Shown: positions 41,401 through 48,841 of the stretch, one piece after another | How positions within the stretch are numbered: the stretch's first letter is position 1 | Layout of the letters: every line of letters begins with the position of its first letter | Assembly: GCA_964017185.1 (NCBI GenBank) | Contig: OZ024880.1 | Location: 34,004,329-34,068,328 of the forward strand | Direction of reading: 5' to 3' | From: Rugalucina vietnamica | Taxonomy: Eukaryota; Mollusca; Bivalvia; Lucinida; Lucinidae | Length of the DNA: 64,000 bases | Made by a program: the position numbers and the translations under genes | The notes under the pieces: generated by a model | Seen by the model: only the letters and a program-made list of their open reading frames with translations | Told to the model about the DNA's origin: nothing | Database searches by the model: none

Positions 41401-44153
41401 CTTTTATAAAGTGAAGCTGGGGTATTAAGGGGATGCCAATTGTCAAAATCTAATACTTGTATAATTTTTACCTCTTTAAAGAAAAATGACAATTTTACCT
41501 AGGAGGCTGGACATTTTTGAAACAGTCTTGTATGAGTCATTCAAACATCAAACACAGATTATTTTAAGCTCCAAAACTCAGCTTTGGAGGGCTCAGCAAC
41601 ACGCTTATCAGCATTGTTCAAGTTACTTCCTGGTTTGTTTCCGTTTTCATCCGTCTGGCATGTTGGATAAATTTTACTAAAAGCTACCACCATAAACATG
41701 AAATCTAAAAGCCTGACTACAATCTTTGAAAGTTTATCCACTCAGAGATTATTTATTCTTGAGGAAAACATGGTATTTATCATATGTGCTGAAAACCTTT
41801 TACAGCAGATACAGTAAATATTATGATTTCTCCAAAAATATTGACTACTTGTTCGAAATACTTTCAAAGATTGTAGTCAAGAAGTTGGAGATCATGTTTA
41901 TGGCGATAGCTTTTAGTAAAATTTATCCAGCATGCCACACGGATGTAAACGGAATCAAACCAGGAAGTAACTTGAACAATGCTGATAAGCGTCTTGCTGA
42001 GCCCTCTGGAGCTGAGTTTTTGGGCATAAAATAATCTGTATTCGATGTTTGAATGACTCATACAAGAGTGTGTCAAGAAAATCCAGTCTCTTTGGTTAAA
42101 ATGTCATTTTTGTTTATACAGGTGAAAATTATACAAGTATTAGATTTTGACAATTGGCATCCCCTTAAACAGGGGTATACTTATTTGCAGAAAAGGTTTA
42201 AAACAATCTATGTGTATTGCCTTGACATGATCTCATTTTTATTTTCATACTCAGTGCAATGCATGTATATGTGTTAAAATATCATTATCACCCCAAAACA
42301 AGAAGTAGGATTTTTCAAAGTTTTCCAAAGTGGTTAAAGTGTTCCCTTGCTGTTTGCATGTGTATATCATATCTGTTTTCGACATTATGATCACTAAAGC
42401 CTAGGTTACATTTGCCCCGATCATCGTACGATTTTTCGGTCTGCGATTTTCTCTACGATTTTTAGACATCGTAGGAGGTCGTGGGCTACGACGTATGTGT
42501 TAACAATTCATACGGGCATCGTGCGATTTTTTGATCTGCCATTTGTCGACGTTCTCATACAAAAACGCAAGGCGATCGTACGGCAGTCGTATGTCTCCGC
42601 TGATAGTACGTAGATATCGTACGGATCCCGTGCGTTGTCCGTACGGAGTCCCTATACGTTTTGATACAAAACGCAAAGAGGCCGCACGGTAGTCGTAGGG
42701 TCTCCGCAGAATGTTAGTGGATATCGTACGGAGTCCCTTGGACTTCTGACTAATGCCTTGGTTACATTTGGCCTACGATTAGCTTGCGATGATCGTACGA
42801 TGCCATTTTTTTTTGCATTTTCGTGCGGCTTCCGCAGGGTAACCTTACGATGTCCCTACGATTCTACGACTTCCTACGATCTCCGTAGCCTCTACGATCT
42901 TGTAATAGTCCCTTGGACTTCTGACTAATGCCTTGGTTACATTTGGCCTACGATTAGCTTGCGATGATCGTACGATGCCATTTTTTTTTTTGCATTTTTG
43001 TGCGGCTTCCGCAGGGTAACCTTACGATGTCCCTACGATTCTACGACTTCCTACGATCTCCGTAGCCTCTACGATCTTGTAATAGTCTGCGCTATTACAA
43101 ATTTTAAAATCGTAAGACCGTAGACCGTAGACACGTCGTAGGGCATCATACGGGCACCGTACGGATACCCTGCGATAATCGAGCGGTCACCGCACGATTT
43201 TTTTATGATAATTTGGAGACAAAAATCGTACAGTGATCGTAGGGAGGCCGCAAGGAGTCATGCCTAGTAGGTTACATTTGCCCCGATCATTGTACGATTT
43301 TTCGGTCCGCGATTTCCCTACGATTTTTTAAAAATCGAATGTGATTATTGGCTACGACGTAGGTATTTACAATTCATACGAGCATCGTTCGATTTCTTGT
43401 TCTAGCTTTCTTCGATGTCCTGAGTCGGAACTGTTTGGAGATCGTAGGGAAATCAAAGGGTCTCCGCACACTTTAAGTTGAAATCGTACGGAGCCCATGC
43501 GATGGCCGTGAGGAGTCCTTACGATTTCTTGCGGTCTCCCTACGATAGCCGTACGATGTTAGGTGTCCGTACGATTTTTTAAAAAAAACTTGTGATATAA
43601 CCGTACGGATGCCGCACGATCACCCTAAAGGTCTACGATTATCTTATAATTTTAGTCCCCAAATTATCATACAACCGTGCGGTGACCGCACGATCATCGC
43701 ACGGTTTCCGTAAGGCGCCCGTACGATGATGCTACCTACGACGTGTCTACGGGCTACGGTCTTACGATTTTTAAAATTTGTAAAAGTGCAGACTATTACA
43801 AAATCGTAGAGGCTACGGAGATCGTAGGAAGCCGTAGGAAGTCGTAGGAAGCCGTAGAATCGTAGGGGCATCGTAGGGTCACCCTGCGGAGACAGCACGA
43901 AAATGCAAAACGTGGCATCGTACGATCATCGCAAGTTAATCGTAGGGCAAATGTAACCTAGGCTTAAGCTCTAACAAGACATGAAATTGACACAAATTAT
44001 ACAACCTGTAGGGGAAGTAATCCAAGGCTCCCTCTCTGTCCATTCCCTCAGCGCATTTACCGCCCCCTGTCTTTCATCCGGGTCCTCGTTAAGTTCTTTC
44101 TTAGCTTTCTCTATACTCGTGGCCGACAGCGAGCATTGATACTCCCCCGACAT
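17630..44153 (-). CDS. CRAL-TRIO (Sec14-like) lipid-transfer protein, complete, 7 exons
   Basis: Spliced CDS complement(join(17630-17775, 29319-29439, 30489-30599, 30964-31163, 33830-33894, 41172-41325, 44006-44153)), 945 nt, 314 residues; every junction is GT-AG with matching phase. CRAL-TRIO N-terminal helices at about residues 10-75 (IEKAKKELNEDPDE, then ARFLLAFLRVGKFSQL). The lipid-binding domain covers about 100-265: ERDRLGRPVI, then NGLCFFIDFADV, then PARIQSLNYYN, then VHIHHSMVSVYEEIG and SVLPEAY. It ends MEATASFRKLNVS. Family knowledge: cytosolic carriers of hydrophobic ligands (tocopherol, retinal, phosphoinositides), about 280-350 residues; nearest types are alpha-tocopherol transfer protein, its -like paralogue, clavesin and RLBP1. 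The ligand and the exact orthologue cannot be told from sequence alone. Introns total about 25 kb and are full of foldback elements. Confidence 0.93.
18293..18775. repeat. Left arm of a 9.6-kb inverted pair
   Basis: Inverse of 26830-27875: AATAAGTTAGGGAACAC, GCAAAATAAATTGACCCCGC, GATCGTGAGCAGTCCGATTG and CTTTCGGCGATTGGTATTAT all occur inverted and in mirrored order on the right. Confidence 0.85.
19780..20245. mobile_element. ACGTA/CGTAT-rich foldback DNA, left part
   Basis: Dense GCGTAT, ACGTAC and TACGTA words (GCGTATCTGCGGCGTAT, ACGTACGTGTGACG) set in otherwise AT-rich DNA. The same words appear in inverse sense at 21470-21800 and again at 22415-22550, so all three probably belong to one foldback element. 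Non-coding; open frames here are chance. Confidence 0.7.
20512..20546. repeat. Poly(A) tract
   Basis: 35 A in a row, next to the GTCGTTTCGCCC array. Confidence 0.95.
20583..20672. repeat. GTCGTTTCGCCC tandem array
   Basis: Five to six units of GAGTCGTTTCGCCCG with small changes. The inverse array GGGCGAAACGACTC lies at 21317-21450. Confidence 0.92.
20704..21316. repeat. Microsatellite block between the GTTTCGCCC arrays
   Basis: (TATC)n at 20704-20774, (CTTC/CTTT)n at 20782-20868, (TATC)n at 20957-21048, (CTAC)n at 21170-21209, (AAT)n at 21251-21316. The spacers between them repeat AAAGCCACAGAAGCG and AATATTATATTAACAA. Confidence 0.95.
21317..21450. repeat. GGGCGAAACGACTC tandem array (inverse of 20583-20672)
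   Basis: About seven units of GGGCGAAACGACCCAC with changes, in the opposite sense to the left array. Confidence 0.92.
21470..21800. mobile_element. ACGTA/CGTAT-rich foldback DNA, right part
   Basis: GATACGCCACACGCACGTCG, GATACGCCGTAGATACG, then in the other sense GGCGTATCAGGAG and TACGGCGTATTGGACC: the segment is itself internally palindromic. Confidence 0.7.
21800..22415. repeat. Inverted pair around GTTGCCATGGCAACGC
   Basis: TTAAGGCCTGATTTCGGCCTC at 21829 and GAGGCCAAAATCAGACGTTAA at 22363 are inverse, as are the two GTTGCCATGGCAACGC sites at 21961 and 22238 and their flanks. A roughly 560-bp inverted-repeat unit inside the ACGTA-rich element. Confidence 0.7.
22415..22550. repeat. ACGTA-rich segment, outer part
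   Basis: GGCGTATGAGCTACGTATC, GTGTACGACGTACGCGCGACG and GCCGTAGATACGTGAG; same word set as 19780-20245. Confidence 0.6.
22666..22923. mobile_element. AGCCGCCTC-type inverted-repeat element, copy 6 (diverged)
   Basis: Contains the family blocks TGGCCTGTACAGCCACG, GTAGCGAAAACAAAGG and GCATATGCAGATTGTT; the outer ends are degraded. Confidence 0.65.
23053..23235 (+). pseudogene. Possible orphan terminal exon or gene relic
   Basis: Frame ending TAG that encodes ...TSHTYTTGPPEVRRTY and AAGARYVDPWSQRIK, then RKKQWI. The codon mix and composition look protein-like and differ from the repeats around it. An AG acceptor (CCTCAG at 23035-23040) could precede it. A second frame just upstream (YKGSIAVYHSKEGGHTYRD, then TAG) also looks coding, which would fit a frameshifted relic. 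I do not recognise the family. It lies inside an intron of the CRAL-TRIO gene, on the opposite strand. Confidence 0.3.
23240..23385. repeat. SINE-like 3' fragment
   Basis: GGGCGAGACATTAAACC, then GCGACCATAGCTGTTGACTG and GGGACGTAAAA: same tail as the repeats at 12.7 and 63.8 kb. Confidence 0.55.
23590..23777 (-). repeat. tRNA-derived SINE
   Basis: On the - strand a tRNA-like head starts GGGGAGCGCAGTGGCG at 23777, with an A-box-like GTGGCGTTCTGATAGAGC and B-box GTTCGATCCCC, followed by an unrelated body ending near GACTTCGTCCCGAC. No intact cloverleaf, so not a working tRNA gene. Confidence 0.6.
23793..24056. repeat. Inverted copy of 31204-31460
   Basis: CGTTCTAACTAAGAAAATGA, TACCCACACTTTATGTTTTC and GAAACGTCAGAAGTAATCC are each found inverted at 31.2-31.5 kb, together with TGATATC-rich text. 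Confidence 0.85.
24120..24470. other. GC-rich CCGG-dense island of unknown nature
   Basis: Many CCCGG/CCGG words (GGATCCCGGTTTTACTTCGG, GACCGGGCCCAAAACCGG, GTTTGTCCCGG) in an AT-rich intron. An 82-codon frame crosses it but reads like low-complexity DNA and has no known motif. Could be another repeat. Confidence 0.4.
25521..25557. repeat. Poly(A) tract
   Basis: 37 A in a row; ACGAAATGA-type flanks on both sides suggest a short repeat around it. Confidence 0.9.
25560..26830. other. CRAL-TRIO intron 6 interior, nothing recognised
   Basis: No exon, tRNA or clear repeat seen. Short open frames at 26082-26307 have no recognisable motif. Confidence 0.4.
26830..27875. repeat. Right arm of a 9.6-kb inverted pair
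   Basis: Inverse of 18293-18775. Here about 720 bp of extra sequence (27125-27840) separates the two matching parts, against about 140 bp on the left. Confidence 0.85.
27930..28850. repeat. Degenerate ~150-bp tandem repeat
   Basis: The phrase GCGGAGTTAGCTGCCCTTGA(GTGTTTGAAAA) recurs near 27968, 28142, 28450, 28595, 28757 and 28803, with (A/T)CTCGGATGAGTTCGAATTTC and TTTTTGATAGGATCTTCTC between. Heavily diverged. Confidence 0.72.
29013..29246. mobile_element. AGCCGCCTC-type inverted-repeat element, copy 7
   Basis: Best-preserved copy: GAGCCGCCTCATGGGAAAAC against the inverse TTTTCCCACGAGGCGGCTC. Its centre holds a small palindrome around CAGCTTCGCGGTAACCGCGAA. Lies 72 nt from CRAL-TRIO exon 6. 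Confidence 0.8.
29319..29439 (-). CDS. CRAL-TRIO gene exon 6
   Basis: 121 nt, acceptor CCCCACAG, donor GTAAGC. It encodes VHIHHSMVSVYEEIGESVLP followed by EAYLPDDFKGPSAGQIKDIV. The usual LPxEYGG motif is present as LPEAY with LPDDFKGP in place of the glycine pair. Confidence 0.93.
29715..30375. mobile_element. 660-bp foldback element
   Basis: Left arm GCCAATGGTTAAAAACGTGT...TTGTGCAACAATT and its inverse on the right at 30327-30365. Arms also mirror GGCGAATAAGCGTGA, GACGTCAACTATCCCATCA and GCGCATGAATTGTTGAGTA. The centre at about 30040 is TCACTCGCGCTACGCGCTAGTGA. Lies between CRAL-TRIO exons 5 and 6. Confidence 0.85.
30489..30599 (-). CDS. CRAL-TRIO gene exon 5
   Basis: 111 nt, phase 0 at both ends, acceptor TTGTTTTCAG, donor GTAAGC. 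It encodes KSAPARIQSLNYYNTGPVF followed by NVFKPLLAEKIRNR, the P-x-R-I-x-x-x-x-x-x-N and KPFL-x-x-K-x-x-x-R blocks of the family. Confidence 0.93.
30964..31163 (-). CDS. CRAL-TRIO gene exon 4
   Basis: 200 nt, acceptor ATCATTTCCAG, donor GTAAGA. It encodes AIDTSGRYSYGEFTRAF... and VNGLCFFIDFADVHMDMM..., the central beta strand (GxxxxxDF/L) and following helix of the CRAL-TRIO fold. Confidence 0.93.
31204..31460. repeat. Inverted copy of 23793-24056
   Basis: Contains GATATTTTCACT repeats, GGATTACTTCTGACGTTTCC and CATAAAGTGTGGGTATTC. Begins 41 nt upstream (in - strand sense) of CRAL-TRIO exon 4. Confidence 0.85.
31655..31880 (+). repeat. tRNA-derived SINE with Leu/Ser-like head
   Basis: Head GTGGCCGAGCGGTTAAGAGCG is a tRNA A-box of Leu/Ser type; the B box is diverged. 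Body has GTCAGGTGGTTTTTCTCGGGG and GATTGGCCCGTCTCATATGA, tail AAAGGGACGTAAAACTGAATC followed by an A-rich end. Not a functional tRNA gene. Confidence 0.7.
32087..32430. repeat. Dispersed repeat (GGTTTCGGCAACTTAAGCC family), copy 2
   Basis: Same block order as 17108-17470, followed by a poly(A) run at 32420-32454. Confidence 0.75.
32420..32454. repeat. Poly(A) tract
   Basis: 35 A between two copies of the GGTTTCGGCAACTTAAGCC repeat. Confidence 0.9.
32470..32660. repeat. Dispersed repeat (GGTTTCGGCAACTTAAGCC family), copy 3, partial
   Basis: Holds GAGCAGTGAACATATTAATG, GGTTTCGGCTACTTAAGCCT and TTTGGCAACATAAAGCCAAA, then diverges. Confidence 0.7.
32975..33145. repeat. Dispersed repeat (AAAAACCGAGGTGGG family), copy 2
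   Basis: Same sense and block order as 13285-13445: GGCAATGATCAGGAAATGGA, GAAATTCCCACTCCAAAAAC, CAATCAGGTACTTATAC, GAGCAGCTACG. Confidence 0.72.
33146..33829. other. CRAL-TRIO intron 3 stretch, nothing recognised
   Basis: No exon or named repeat seen; short A runs at 33693 and 33773 only. Confidence 0.4.
33830..33894 (-). CDS. CRAL-TRIO gene exon 3
   Basis: 65 nt, acceptor GTTACAG, donor GTAAGT. It encodes CSMYILPERDRLGRPVICGKV, matching the G-(Y/V)-x-x-P-L-x-x-R-D-x-x-G-R-x-V block that opens the lipid-binding domain. A nearer AG (33874-33872) would break the phase with exon 2, so the longer exon is chosen. Confidence 0.85.
33905..34135. repeat. CCCCAGATG dispersed repeat, copy 3 (inverted)
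   Basis: Runs opposite to the copy at 6.3 kb: CCTTTTGTGGGACATAGGCA, AGCCCCAGATG ... CATCTGGGGC, then CCATTCGTC. Near-perfect hairpin at its centre. Lies just upstream (in - strand sense) of CRAL-TRIO exon 3. Confidence 0.7.
34143..34508. mobile_element. AGCCGCCTC-type element, copy 8 (composite)
   Basis: Longer than the others; holds the family's internal blocks twice (about 34180-34360 and 34365-34500), as if two copies fused. Confidence 0.6.
34681..34822. repeat. Long near-perfect hairpin
   Basis: GTTAGAGTATG...GGTCAATACGAAAATTATAG, ACCCGGCACGTGAACTTAAAG and inverse, arms of about 60 nt around GCCGACCGAGCTCAGCGAGGG. Confidence 0.9.
35110..40435. mobile_element. ~5.3-kb foldback element made of ~186-bp monomers
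   Basis: Ends are inverse: GGTCTCAAATGAAAGCTTATC and CGGTTGTCGTAG with TGTAGCGTCATATT near 35.2 kb against their inverse near 40.2-40.3 kb. From about 36.7 to 37.6 kb the phrase GAAGAGGGTATACC(A/T)A recurs every ~186 bp; after about 37.8 kb it recurs inverted (TTGGTATACC, TAGGTATACCCC at 37840, 38025, 38221). An extra end-like block sits at 39390-39600. No ORF over 100 codons. Lies in CRAL-TRIO intron 2. Confidence 0.8.
38925..39120. repeat. Dispersed repeat (GGTTTCGGCAACTTAAGCC family), fragment
   Basis: CAAAGGGGCCAAATAATC, TGGATGATGTACGGGG and GGGCCGCCGCACGGCACAAC match the right part of the 17.1-kb copy. Confidence 0.6.
40941..41003. repeat. Short hairpin GTGTAAGTTTCCCGCCG
   Basis: GTGTAAGTTTCCCGCCG at 40943 and CGGCGGGAAACTTATACAC at 40985 are inverse; TACACCGGTGTA is the apex. 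Confidence 0.85.
41172..41325 (-). CDS. CRAL-TRIO gene exon 2
   Basis: 154 nt, acceptor TTTGCATTCCTGCAG, donor GTGAGT. It encodes ARFLLAFLRVGKFSQLNARE..., the family's D-x-x-L-L-R-F-L-R-A-R-K-F motif (Val-Gly replaces Ala-Arg), then LGHDPGDPKSLEILR. An 82-codon frame on the opposite strand is only its antisense shadow. Confidence 0.9.
41380..42185. mobile_element. ~800-bp foldback element
   Basis: Left GTATACCCCCCTCATTACCC...AAGGGGATGCCAATTGTCAA and right TTGACAATTGGCATCCCCTT...AGGGGTATAC are inverse; arms of about 340 nt also mirror AACAATGCTGATAAGCGT and AATTTATCCA(G/A)CATGCC. Begins about 55 nt from CRAL-TRIO exon 2. Confidence 0.88.
42397..43965. mobile_element. TACGAT-rich inverted-repeat element, 1569 bp
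   Basis: Terminal inverted repeats AAGCCTAGGTTACATTTGCC and GGCAAATGTAACCTAGGCTT. The body is packed with ATCGTACGAT, CTACGATTT and CGTACGGA words in both senses. A block of about 180 bp (GGACTTCTGACTAATGCC...TTGTAATAGTCC) is present twice in tandem from about 42738. No coding capacity. Ends 40 nt inside CRAL-TRIO intron 1. Confidence 0.9.
44006..44153 (-). CDS. CRAL-TRIO gene exon 1 (start codon)
   Basis: ATG at 44153-44151, 49 codons plus one base, donor GTTGTA. The peptide MSGEYQCSLSATSIEKAKK... with NALREWTEREPW is the usual N-terminal helix pair of this family, so this ATG is the likely start. The G left over joins AT of exon 2 to give Asp. No convincing TATA box upstream. Confidence 0.88.
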
Positions 44154-44835
44154 CGCAAATACTGCTTGAACTCCTAAATATTCATAGTCCCTTAGATGAC
44201 CCAGGAAAAAATAAAATTCGCTGCACCCCCAGAGGTACCAAGGTTGCTATATACCATATTGTAGGTATTTTCATGCTGAATTCAATGCACAATGTTGTCA
44301 GTCTGGCAACCTGTGCATAAAGTTTGTAAACACTAATTTGTGGCCAGGCTATGACAAAATCTATTTTTCCACCAAATATGAAAACGCGATCATGGTCCTT
44401 CCATGTTTCATGTCTGTAAGTTACTGATAGGTCTAATGATGGGTCTAATGACTCTTAAAGTATTAGAAGGGTGGTTATCTGTGCAGGAAGTTTGCAAACA
44501 CAATTTTGTATGGCCAAGGTATGACAAAATCTAATTTTGTACAAATTGATCGTAGTGTTTCTTTGTATCATTTATGTCACTTGCTGATGGTTTTAATGAC
44601 TCTAAAACATTTGAAGACACATGATAGCACTAACGAAAGTATATGGCAATGAGTTGTTATGTTTCAAGGTTGACATAGGGGGTACCACCCCTTGAAACAT
44701 TGGTTTTGGGGTGAAAATCGAAAATAACACAAAAATGGCTAACATATTTAAATCAATTTATGCATTTATAGTTCATATACATATATATGACTTTTCATTA
44801 TGCATAAAATAACAAATAGCATACTAGTCGATACC

Positions 44836-44838
<3 letters not shown>

Positions 44839-44883
<45 letters not shown>

Positions 44884-44884
44884 C
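44839..44884. repeat. (AAT)n microsatellite
   Basis: About 15 AAT/ATA units. Confidence 0.95.
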
Positions 44885-45104
44885 AAATGAACACAATTGC
44901 ATGTACATGTATATTCAATACCTATAACACAGTAATTAACACATGTATCATTGCAATTATGAATGGAATGTTTTGACAACCTCAGTGACTACAAACAACT
45001 GTTCGATACCATTCTTATTTTACAAAAAATCCCAATATTTACACTTAAATAATTGATTTTCATATTCATGAATATTAACCCATGTTTTGAGAAATGGACT
45101 TTCT

Positions 45105-45275
45105 CACCATTATCATTTGTGTGAGCTCATTTCCAATTTCAGGGGCATCAGCAGTGATTTTGTTTTCATTTTCAATGAAATTCTTTTTAGCAAACAGAAA
45201 AGCCCCACACATGGGGTGGTACATTTGGGACTATACTATTTGCATATGTCCCAAAAGGGACAGCAGGCTTATACT
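45105..45275. repeat. CCCCAGATG dispersed repeat, copy 4
   Basis: Holds AACAGAAAAGCCCC, TTTGCATATGTCCCAAAAGG and GGGGCATCAGCAGTGATTTT blocks of the family. Confidence 0.6.
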
Positions 45276-46597
45276 GTATGAATTAATATACGAAATCGGA
45301 AAAGAGTAGCAGAAAATTAGGGGTACATACAAAACGGCATGTTTTTAACTTGCTACAAGGACATAAGTGTAGCAATTTTACATTAATGCCTAACATTTTA
45401 AATCATTTAATTTGTAGATTCATGAAAATTTATATTAAAAAATAAGCAAATGGAGAATCATCTGGCCAAAAATAGGGGTACTACTTACACAAACACTTGT
45501 TACTGGGCTGTTTATAGACCCGGGATGCTGAAAGTGGCATCAAATGAATCCTGTGGCAATGCACTATTGCCTTCAAATCTGGTATGAGACACCTCAGATT
45601 TTCAGTTCATGGATACTAATGAGAACTTTAGTAATTGGAGAAAAACACGTCAGTTAAATGTTTAACCTACAAAATAACTTGTGTATCCAGTCGAAGACAT
45701 ACTGATAATTGCTGAAAATGGTATAAAGAGCTTGATAGGGCAATATAATATCACCATGTACATGTATGCCAATGGATTTTCGATACATGAATAAAATCTT
45801 AAGAAATTGGAGAAAAATGTGAAAGAATTAAAGTGGTATACCTATAAAACCACATGTGTATCTTGGCTACCGATAATCCTAGACATCTAAAATTGCTATC
45901 AAATGAATGCTATGACACTACAATGACAATGCTGTATAAAATCTGATTCTTTGTTTCACAATTATTATTTATAAGAATCTTATAAATAAGAGACAAATCA
46001 CGGAAAAATGAAGTTGATATACCAATAAAATCATATATAACATAACTACCAATATACACAAAGAGCTAAAATGGGCATGAAATAATTGCTATGACAATGT
46101 ATCATTGCCATGTGGTCAAATATACACAGTTTATAAGATATCAACCAAGATACATGTTACTCTGACGAAGGATTATATCAAATTTTCTATTTATACCCAA
46201 ACCTTTTGAAATTACAGTGTATATGCAATAATCACAAAACTTTATCTAGCATAGTGTCTTGACAATAATGCATGATCCTAGAACTTTTTGCACCATTTCA
46301 GCCCTCTAATGCTACCAGCAGTCGAAATTGGAGTGATCTTGTTAGTATACCCCCTTCATGTTTTGAGTGATTTTTTTCAAGGTTCTTATAAATATTCATC
46401 AAGCAAAAAAGAGATAACTATATCAGATACCATGGTTATATTGAACTGTCCTAGCATTCCTCTAATACTAATTCCGCCTCTCTAGGGCTATCATTAGCCA
46501 AGATACATGCGGTTTTATAGCTACACCACATTCTGCCGCATTTGTTCTCCAGTTTCTAGATTTTTTTTTTATAAATATTCATGACACGAAAATCAAA

Positions 46598-46612
46598 TGA
46601 CTTATATATTAT
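46598..46612. repeat. Target-site duplication of the LINE, left copy
   Basis: TGACTTATATATTAT, identical to 56130-56144. The sequence that follows is poly(T), the LINE poly(A) tail read on +. Confidence 0.9.
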
Positions 46613-46765
46613 TTTTTTTTTTTTTTTTTTTTTTTTTTTCTCCTTTTTCTCTCTTTCTTTCTTTTTTTGTCCGCACCTCCATCCCCTTCGGACACCAGTG
46701 CACAACTTGACTATTTATATTATTTACACCGGATTTACAAAGGCAGTATCATCTAGGTTGTTCAG

Positions 46766-46767
<2 letters not shown>

Positions 46768-46796
<29 letters not shown>

Positions 46797-47108
46797 TGTA
46801 TGTATGTATGTATGTATGTATGTATGTATGTATGTATGTATGTATGTATGTATTACAGTATGTATGTATGTATGTATGTATGTATGTATGTATGTATGTA
46901 TTGGGTATACAGGCCTTTCATTGGTATGTATGTATGTATGTATGTATGTATGTATGTATGTATGTATGTATGTATGTATGTATGTATGTATGTATGTATG
47001 TATGTATTGGGTATACAGGCCTTTCATTAGTATGTATGTATGTATGTATGTATGTATGTATGTATGTATGTAGGTAGGTAGGTAGGTAGGTAGGTAGGTA
47101 GGTAGGTA
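46768..47108. repeat. (GTAT)n and (GTAG)n microsatellite
   Basis: Four GTAT arrays separated twice by TGGGTATACAGGCCTTTCAT, then a TAGG array. The long open frames across it are artefacts of the 4-bp repeat. Confidence 0.97.
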
Positions 47109-47109
47109 T

Positions 47110-47600
47110 GTAACATGTTTGAATGAAAAAAAAAAACAATGTTTATGAGAGTAATATTTATGTTAAAGTAAAAGTATAACGTTGCGTATGAGAATGACTA
47201 TAGATAAGAGTGCGTACTTATGTTAGGTATGTATAGGTTAAAAAACTCGTATGTATGTTACATGTGCGTACGAAAGGGCGTATGTATGTATGTAGGTAGG
47301 TAGGTAGGTAGGTAGGTATGTAGGTAACATGTGTGAATGAAAAAACAAACAAACAATGTCTATGAGGGTAAATATTTATGTTAAAGTAAAAGTATAACGT
47401 TGCGTATGAGAAGGAATATAGATAAGAGTGCGTACTTATGTTAGGTAAGTATAAGTTAAAAAAAACTCGTATGTATGTTACATGTGCGTACGAAAGGGCG
47501 TGACTTATGTCGGGTATGTTTAAATAAGTATTGCAAGTTTGTATTTTGTAGGGTACAGATACGTAAAGGTAGACTGTAGGGTACAGGTACCTACTCACGT
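47110..47600. repeat. ~210-bp direct duplication in LINE 3' segment
   Basis: GTTAAAGTAAAAGTATAACG, TTGCGTATGAGAA, AGATAAGAGTGCGTACTTAT and GTTACATGTGCGTACGAAAG occur at about 47163-47278 and again at about 47379-47500. Confidence 0.85.
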
Positions 47601-47691
47601 TAGATTGTACAGGTACTTACAAGTCGATCGTACTAGGGTATAGGTACTTACAAGTAGTCTCATTAGAATGTGGGAAGGTATATATATATAT

Positions 47692-47782
47692 AGTGTGTGT
47701 GTGTGTGTGTGTGTGTGTGCATGCGTGCGTGTGTGCGTGCGTGTGTGCGTGCGCAAATGTGCGTGCGTGCGTGTGTGTGTGT
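47692..47782. repeat. (TG)n / (GTGC)n microsatellite
   Basis: TG run with GTGCGTGC interruptions. Confidence 0.95.
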
Positions 47783-47923
47783 GAAAATGTAATATTATAA
47801 GTAGTCATGTGGTGTATATATGTTATGAATCAGTTGGTGTGTAGAGTATCGTCTAAAATTCATAATCGTACGAAATTTCGCGCGGAACGCGTTCGCGTTT
47901 GCAAGTTGTGCTTAAGACACGCT

Positions 47924-48046
47924 GATTGTCTTCGGTATCTCTACTCATGAATCATAGGCCGTCCTAGGAGAAACATCGGCGGGCCTGGAAACCAATAGTT
48001 TCTCCGAAAAGCCTATAATTCCTGAGGCAAAACACCGAAGACAATC
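47924..48046. repeat. Hairpin GATTGTCTTCGGT
   Basis: GATTGTCTTCGGT and ACCGAAGACAATC are inverse; so are ATCATAGGC / GCCTATAAT and GGAGAAAC / GTTTCTCC inside. Confidence 0.8.
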
Positions 48047-48092
48047 TATGTCTCCCTCTCCTGAATTAATTAAATTTTATTTCATTTCTTTA

Positions 48093-48094
<2 letters not shown>

Positions 48095-48139
<45 letters not shown>

Positions 48140-48149
48140 AAAAAAAAAA
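48095..48149. repeat. Poly(A) run with two G interruptions
   Basis: A-rich on +, so it is not the tail of the - strand LINE; probably the tail of a nested + strand insertion. Confidence 0.8.
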
Positions 48150-48804
48150 GAAAATACAATTCATTCATAAAAAAAGTTAATGACATTAATGTAGATCTAG
48201 TGTTCGGAATAAAAAAACATGGTTTCTCTAAAATTATAATGTGGTCGCTTTATTGCATTCTTGGTCTTCTTTCTTTGAGTTAGTCTAGGGTGTATACCTG
48301 AAACAAAAGATAAGCTGATATGAGCATTCAATTTTTTTTATTTATTTATTTTTTTTTTTTTCTAGAAAGCTATATCTTGTTTGATGACACATATATTTGT
48401 GTAGCAGACGGTCATGTGATTTGTGTATCAGATTTTTACGTCAGTGTGTTATTGGGTCAAATTCCATGTGCTCGTTTATCGAAGGAGTTTTAATGTTTCA
48501 GTGGTTTCTCATGATTAAATGGAGATTAAATCGAAGCTTTCCTGTCTTCCGATTATATTTTTATTAAAGCAGAGTGTATTTTAAGTGCTAGAGCATATAT
48601 TAAAATAGAAGAAAGAAAATTTTGGATTTCTTATCGTGGTGTGCTTTCTGGGGCTTGCTTTCTGCCATGTTGTTGCTGTTGTATCTACACAGGACCATCT
48701 TTCTACACCTGGGCTGACTTGTAGAGTCTTGGATCCCGCCAATCTGTAATTGAACGTGGAAAAGTGTTATGGTAAGAATTAATTTATGGTGTGATTCTTT
48801 GAAG

Positions 48805-48806
<2 letters not shown>

Positions 48807-48841
<35 letters not shown>
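48807..48841. repeat. Poly(T) run
   Basis: T on + is A in LINE sense; an alternative or nested retroposon tail. Confidence 0.85.

Noticed and set aside
42397-43965. Centromeric or origin DNA
   Set aside because: Clean inverted ends and limited length fit a mobile element better; no large array.
46581-47139. Several 70-149-codon frames (YVCM and YIHT repeats)
   Set aside because: They are translations of the GTAT/GTAG microsatellite.
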